This document shows, one piece after another, positions 5,180 to 8,209 of a stretch of DNA of 8,209 nucleotides. How positions within the stretch are numbered: position 1 is the first letter of the stretch; every line of letters starts with the position of its first letter. The stretch lies in contig CAKRWZ010000076.1 of NCBI GenBank assembly GCA_934418295.1, positions 1 through 8,209 on the forward strand, written 5' to 3'. The notes below the pieces were generated by a model that had not been told where the DNA came from, ran no database searches, and was given only the letters and a program-made list of their open reading frames with translations. The stretch comes from an uncultured Mediterraneibacter sp. (lineage in GTDB: Bacteria > Bacillota > Clostridia > Lachnospirales > Lachnospiraceae). Position numbers and translations under genes: made by a program.

Positions 5180-6928
5180 ATGAAGGGCAGAAAAAGCAAT
5201 TCAACCAAACGGGCATTGATCTCCAGCGTACTTGCGTTTACGCTGTGCGTAGCAATGCTCATCGGAACCACCTTTGCGTGGTTCACAGACACTGCAAGTA
5301 CTGCAGTAAACAAAATTCAGGCCGGTAACTTAGGTCTGGCTTTGGACATGAAAGAAGGGGACAAGTGGGTAACGGCAGAGGGAAAAACTCTGGATTTCAA
5401 GAAAGCTGCCGGTGCAGAAAATGAAGAAATCCTTTGGGAACCGGGCTGTACCTATGAACTTCCGGAGCTCCGCGTGACCAACAACGGAAATCTGGCATTG
5501 AAATACAAAGTGCGGATTACCGGCATTAAGGGAAGCGAAAAACTGAATGAAGTGATCGACTGGACCATCGACGGAGCAACTCTTGGAGAAGAGTACCATC
5601 TTCGTGCAGGTGAATCCCAGAATATCACCATCAAAGGACATATGCAGGAAACAGCCGGAAATGAATATCAGGGACTTAAGATCGAAAATGTTGCAATCAC
5701 AGTGATCGCAGTACAGGATACGGTAGAATCCGACAGCTACGGAACTACATACGACGCACAGGCAGACGGCGGAGATGCTTTTGATTGGTATCAGGATATT
5801 TCCGCTACGAAAGATGTAGTAGCAGGAACCGATACAGTGATCAAAGACAGAGAAACCAACCCGACAGTTACGGCAACCGTTCCGGCAAACAGCACAAATG
5901 CGACAAAACTTACACTGATCAAAACAGCGGCAGAGAAACCGGCGAATCTCACGATAGAAGCCGGGGCAACAGCTATTTCAACGGATGTGAAGCTGGTGGA
6001 TCAGGACGGGAATACGGTAAATGCAGCAGACGGAAAGTTTTTCACCCTGACCATGCAGCTGGATAAAAATATGGTAGTGAAAAACTTCTATCATTACGGT
6101 ACGGCATTGAAGAAAGTGACCAGTGCAGCTACAGTGTCTTCTGCAAACGATCAGTATTACTATGATGCAGCAACAGGTGTTTTGACCTTTACAACCGATG
6201 ACTTTTCTCCATTTACTGCTGAAATTGCATATAACGGCGGAAATGGTAAAAAAGCAAGTCCGTATCTAATTGCAAATGGAGAACAAGCTCATGCCATGGA
6301 AAATGGAAAAGGCTATTTTAAATTGGTAAACGATGTGGTCGTTACCGATGAGATTTATCTTAGCGGTAAGACTTGTGTATTGGATCTGAATGGACATTTC
6401 ATCAGATTGGAATACGCCGATGAAGTAAAACCGAATAACGGTTCAGTTTTGTATATTGGCGGAAAAGGTGGGAAATTGACGATCAACGACAGCAGTGCCT
6501 CACAGACCGGTGCAGTGTATGGCTCCAATAAAACGTATACAAATAAAGTAACCTCTGCGGTCCGCGCGGGAAATTACGGAAAGCTTACCATCAACGGTGG
6601 ACATTTCTATGGTACAAGTGAAGGAACCTCTTGCATTTTTGTATATACAAGCATGAGTTCCGGAAGTAAAGCTACGGTAGTGATCAATGGCGGCAGCTTT
6701 GAAACAGCGACACCTAGTGGAAATACATATTATGTATTGAATCATCAGGACAATGCAACAGGCGGATGTACCATTACGGTAAACGGCGGCAGGTTTAAAA
6801 ATTACAATCCGGGTGTGACAGTTGTGGATCCGGTGAATGAAAAAACAGGGAAAATTGTTCTTGGCACAGGCTGCACAACAACAGAAGAAGTGGTTGGCAG
6901 CGATACTTGGTATATTGTGACAAAATAA
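5180..6928 (+). CDS. SipW-dependent TasA-like domain / beta-helix surface protein, copy 2 (long, with inserted domain)
   Basis: The protein has 582 residues, about 170-180 more than its neighbours. The signal peptide is 1-33, ending GTTFA, with mature start WFTDTAST. The TasA-like domain is about 43-185, with LWEPGCTYELPELRV, NNGNLALKYKV, NEVIDWTID, QETAGNEYQG and AVQDTVESDSY. Residues about 195-350 form a segment absent from the other copies. It carries VKLVDQDGNTV, then YYYDAATGVLTFTTDDFSPFTAEI, a pattern seen in multidomain extracellular proteins of Gram-positive gut bacteria. The hinge GGNGKKASPYLIANGEQ (353-369) resembles the lead-in of many secreted beta-helix proteins. The beta-helix follows: LDLNGHFI, GKLTINDSS, KLTINGGHFYG, TVVINGGSF and CTITVNGGRFKNYNP. 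The end is GSDTWYIVTK; the GYKV half of the terminal motif is absent. It has no wall-sorting motif. It is likely a surface or fibre protein of the same class, with an extra spacer or binding module. Confidence 0.84.
   Translation: MKGRKSNSTKRALISSVLAFTLCVAMLIGTTFAWFTDTASTAVNKIQAGNLGLALDMKEGDKWVTAEGKTLDFKKAAGAENEEILWEPGCTYELPELRVTNNGNLALKYKVRITGIKGSEKLNEVIDWTIDGATLGEEYHLRAGESQNITIKGHMQETAGNEYQGLKIENVAITVIAVQDTVESDSYGTTYDAQADGGDAFDWYQDISATKDVVAGTDTVIKDRETNPTVTATVPANSTNATKLTLIKTAAEKPANLTIEAGATAISTDVKLVDQDGNTVNAADGKFFTLTMQLDKNMVVKNFYHYGTALKKVTSAATVSSANDQYYYDAATGVLTFTTDDFSPFTAEIAYNGGNGKKASPYLIANGEQAHAMENGKGYFKLVNDVVVTDEIYLSGKTCVLDLNGHFIRLEYADEVKPNNGSVLYIGGKGGKLTINDSSASQTGAVYGSNKTYTNKVTSAVRAGNYGKLTINGGHFYGTSEGTSCIFVYTSMSSGSKATVVINGGSFETATPSGNTYYVLNHQDNATGGCTITVNGGRFKNYNPGVTVVDPVNEKTGKIVLGTGCTTTEEVVGSDTWYIVTK
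5250..5301 (+). repeat. Direct repeat A: signal-peptide block, first copy
   Basis: This 52-base segment encodes the end of the signal peptide and the first mature residues (AMLIGTTFAWFTDTAST). It matches 7051-7102 at 49 of 52 positions by eye. The differences are one Ala-to-Val change and two silent third positions. The corresponding part of the gene at 3892 encodes nearly the same residues but is more diverged in bases. Confidence 0.8.
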
Positions 6929-6971
6929 GGAAACATATATTTTTCTTATAACATTGCAACAGAAACCAAAG

Positions 6972-6978
6972 AAGGAGG
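6972..6978 (+). promoter_or_regulatory. Ribosome binding site deciding the start at 6987
   Basis: AAGGAGG ends eight bases before the ATG at 6987. An in-frame TTG at 6954 lies upstream of it and would add eleven unsupported residues. Confidence 0.8.
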
Positions 6979-6986
6979 CAAACGCA

Positions 6987-8192
6987 ATGAAAGAAAAAAG
7001 AACAACAAAAAGAGCGTTGATTTCCAGCGTATTAGCATTGGCATTATGTGTAGTAATGCTCATCGGAACCACCTTTGCATGGTTCACAGACACCGCAAGT
7101 ACAGGCGTCAACAAGATCCAGTCAGGAAATCTGGATGTTGCACTGGAAATGCAGAAGGCAGACGGAAGCTGGGAAAGTGCAGAAGGAAAGACGCTTACCT
7201 TCAAAACCACAGACAACAGAGAAGCAGAAAAAATTCTCTGGGAGCCGGGCTGTACATATGAATTGCCGGCACTTCGTGTGGTAAATAAAGGCAAGCTGGC
7301 ACTGAAATACAAGATCAAGATCTCAGGCATCACAGGCGATGAAAAACTGAACGAAGTAATCGACTGGACGATCAATGATGCCGATTTAGAGAAAGATCAT
7401 AGCCTTGCAGCAGGGGCAACTTCTGATGTGTTGACCATCAAAGGACATATGCAGGAATCCGCCGGCAATGAGTATCAGGGATTGAGTCTGGATGGTATTG
7501 CGGTTACCGTATATGCAACCCAGGATACGGTAGAAAGTGACAGCTACAATCATACATATGATGCAAATGCAACCTATCCGGTAGCTACTATCGACGAGCT
7601 GCAGGATGCTTTGGCAACAGGCGGAAATGTTAGTTTGGGTAAAGATGTGGATCCGGAAACAGCATTGACGGTAGCATCCAAAGCTACATTGGATGTAAAC
7701 GGAAAAACGATTAAAAACACAAAAGATGTCTGGGAAGCAGATCCGAATTCCTGGTCTTTGATTTCAGCACGCGGAACAGGAGCAGAGCTGACAATCACAG
7801 GAAACGGAACATTCCAGGCAAAAGCGAACGACTGTTATGCTGTAGACGTACAGGATGGTGCAAAAGTTGTGATTAAAAATGGTACCTTTACCGGAAACAT
7901 CCATGCTGTATATGTACTTGAAGGCGAAGCAGTGATCGAAGGCGGCCTCTTCTCTGTACAGCAGAAATACCCGGATGCAGCAAAAGCAGATGAGTTTGTA
8001 CTGAACTGTTATGACGCAAACCGTGCAAACGGAACAGCTAAGATTACGGTAAAAGGCGGTACTTTCGTGAACTTCAACCCTGCAGATTGCCAGGCAGAGG
8101 GTGCACATACAAACTTTGTAGCAGACGGTTATAAAGTAACTTCTGAGACGAAAGCCAACGGTGATGTGTGGTATACTGTAGTAGCAGAGTAA
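6987..8192 (+). CDS. SipW-dependent TasA-like domain / beta-helix surface protein, copy 3
   Basis: The protein has 401 residues and is closest in layout to copy 1. The signal peptide is 1-31 (KEKRTTKRALISS...GTTFA) with mature start WFTDTAST. The TasA-like domain is about 41-187: ILWEPGCTYELPALRV, KGKLALKYKI, NEVIDWTIN, MQESAGNEYQG and YATQDTVESDSY. In this domain it is closer to copy 2 than to copy 1. The C-terminal half (197-370) matches copy 1 in plan: a TYPV...DELQDAL lead-in, LDVNGKTI, ELTITGNGTF, KVVIKNGTFTG, EAVIEGGLF and AKITVKGGTFVNFNP. The end is VADGYKV...GDVWYTVVAE. Cys283, Cys341 and Cys368 lie in the beta-helix part. There is no sorting signal, so retention would depend on fibre assembly or binding to the anchored protein. 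The gap from the previous stop (58 bases) has no terminator. Only 17 bases follow the stop, so the operon's end is not seen. Confidence 0.85.
   Translation: MKEKRTTKRALISSVLALALCVVMLIGTTFAWFTDTASTGVNKIQSGNLDVALEMQKADGSWESAEGKTLTFKTTDNREAEKILWEPGCTYELPALRVVNKGKLALKYKIKISGITGDEKLNEVIDWTINDADLEKDHSLAAGATSDVLTIKGHMQESAGNEYQGLSLDGIAVTVYATQDTVESDSYNHTYDANATYPVATIDELQDALATGGNVSLGKDVDPETALTVASKATLDVNGKTIKNTKDVWEADPNSWSLISARGTGAELTITGNGTFQAKANDCYAVDVQDGAKVVIKNGTFTGNIHAVYVLEGEAVIEGGLFSVQQKYPDAAKADEFVLNCYDANRANGTAKITVKGGTFVNFNPADCQAEGAHTNFVADGYKVTSETKANGDVWYTVVAE
7051..7102 (+). repeat. Direct repeat A: signal-peptide block, second copy
   Basis: This is the partner of 5250-5301, at a distance of 1801 bases in the same orientation and reading frame. 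It reflects tandem gene duplication and could serve as a site for homologous recombination that would delete or swap copy 2. Confidence 0.8.
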
Positions 8193-8209
8193 AAATATTT
8201 CTTTTAGAA

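Noticed and set aside
6500..7375. 291-residue open frame on the minus strand
   Set aside because: It runs antisense across the end of copy 2 and the start of copy 3, both well supported by homology and ribosome binding sites. Its translation is rich in Cys, Ser and Phe without domain resemblance.
3892..8192. Repeated GG-rich coding motifs as a CRISPR or DNA-level repeat array
   Set aside because: The repeats are protein-level NGGxF beta-helix coils with variable DNA and spacing. There are no constant repeats with unique spacers.

Overview
The window looks like a chromosomal segment from a gut-type Clostridia bacterium, most likely Lachnospiraceae. The evidence is AGGAGG-type ribosome binding sites before almost every gene, a c-di-GMP-I (GEMM) riboswitch, a SipW-type signal peptidase, several secreted proteins with SipW-cognate signal peptides, and a PKTGD-type wall-sorting signal. 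The family assignment is an inference from gene content; no rRNA or other taxonomic marker is present.

Layout. (1) 1-333 is the 3' end of a gene, entering from the left, whose product resembles the C-terminal beta-helix region of the secreted proteins at the right end of the window. It is followed by an intrinsic terminator near 354-389. (2) 440-1060 holds a single-gene unit: a good sigma-A-type promoter and ogt, a methylated-DNA-cysteine methyltransferase with a TTG start. (3) 1061-1652 is a long gap without genes. Its first 200 bases are AT-rich with a possible promoter. Then comes a c-di-GMP-I aptamer (about 1261-1350), a connecting hairpin, two successive intrinsic-terminator hairpins (1421-1462 and 1480-1504), and two more hairpins before the first ribosome binding site. 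(4) 1653-8192 holds six tightly packed genes on the + strand with no terminator between them: a wall-anchored TasA-fold protein, a small membrane-proximal TasA-fold protein, sipW, and three large TasA-domain/beta-helix proteins. The window ends 17 bases after the last stop, so the operon may continue.

How the parts may work together (inference). The layout parallels the Bacillus tapA-sipW-tasA matrix operon. SipW would process the secreted TasA-like proteins after their TFA sites, and these may form surface fibres or coats. The PKTGD protein would be attached to peptidoglycan by a sortase encoded elsewhere and could serve as the anchor. The c-di-GMP riboswitch with tandem terminators would tie the operon to the cell's motile/sessile decision. 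The three large proteins share the signal peptide, the TasA-like domain and a C-terminal GYKV...WY motif, but differ in the middle, as expected of a tandemly duplicated, diversifying surface-protein family. The fragment at 1-333 suggests that the family extends leftward beyond ogt.
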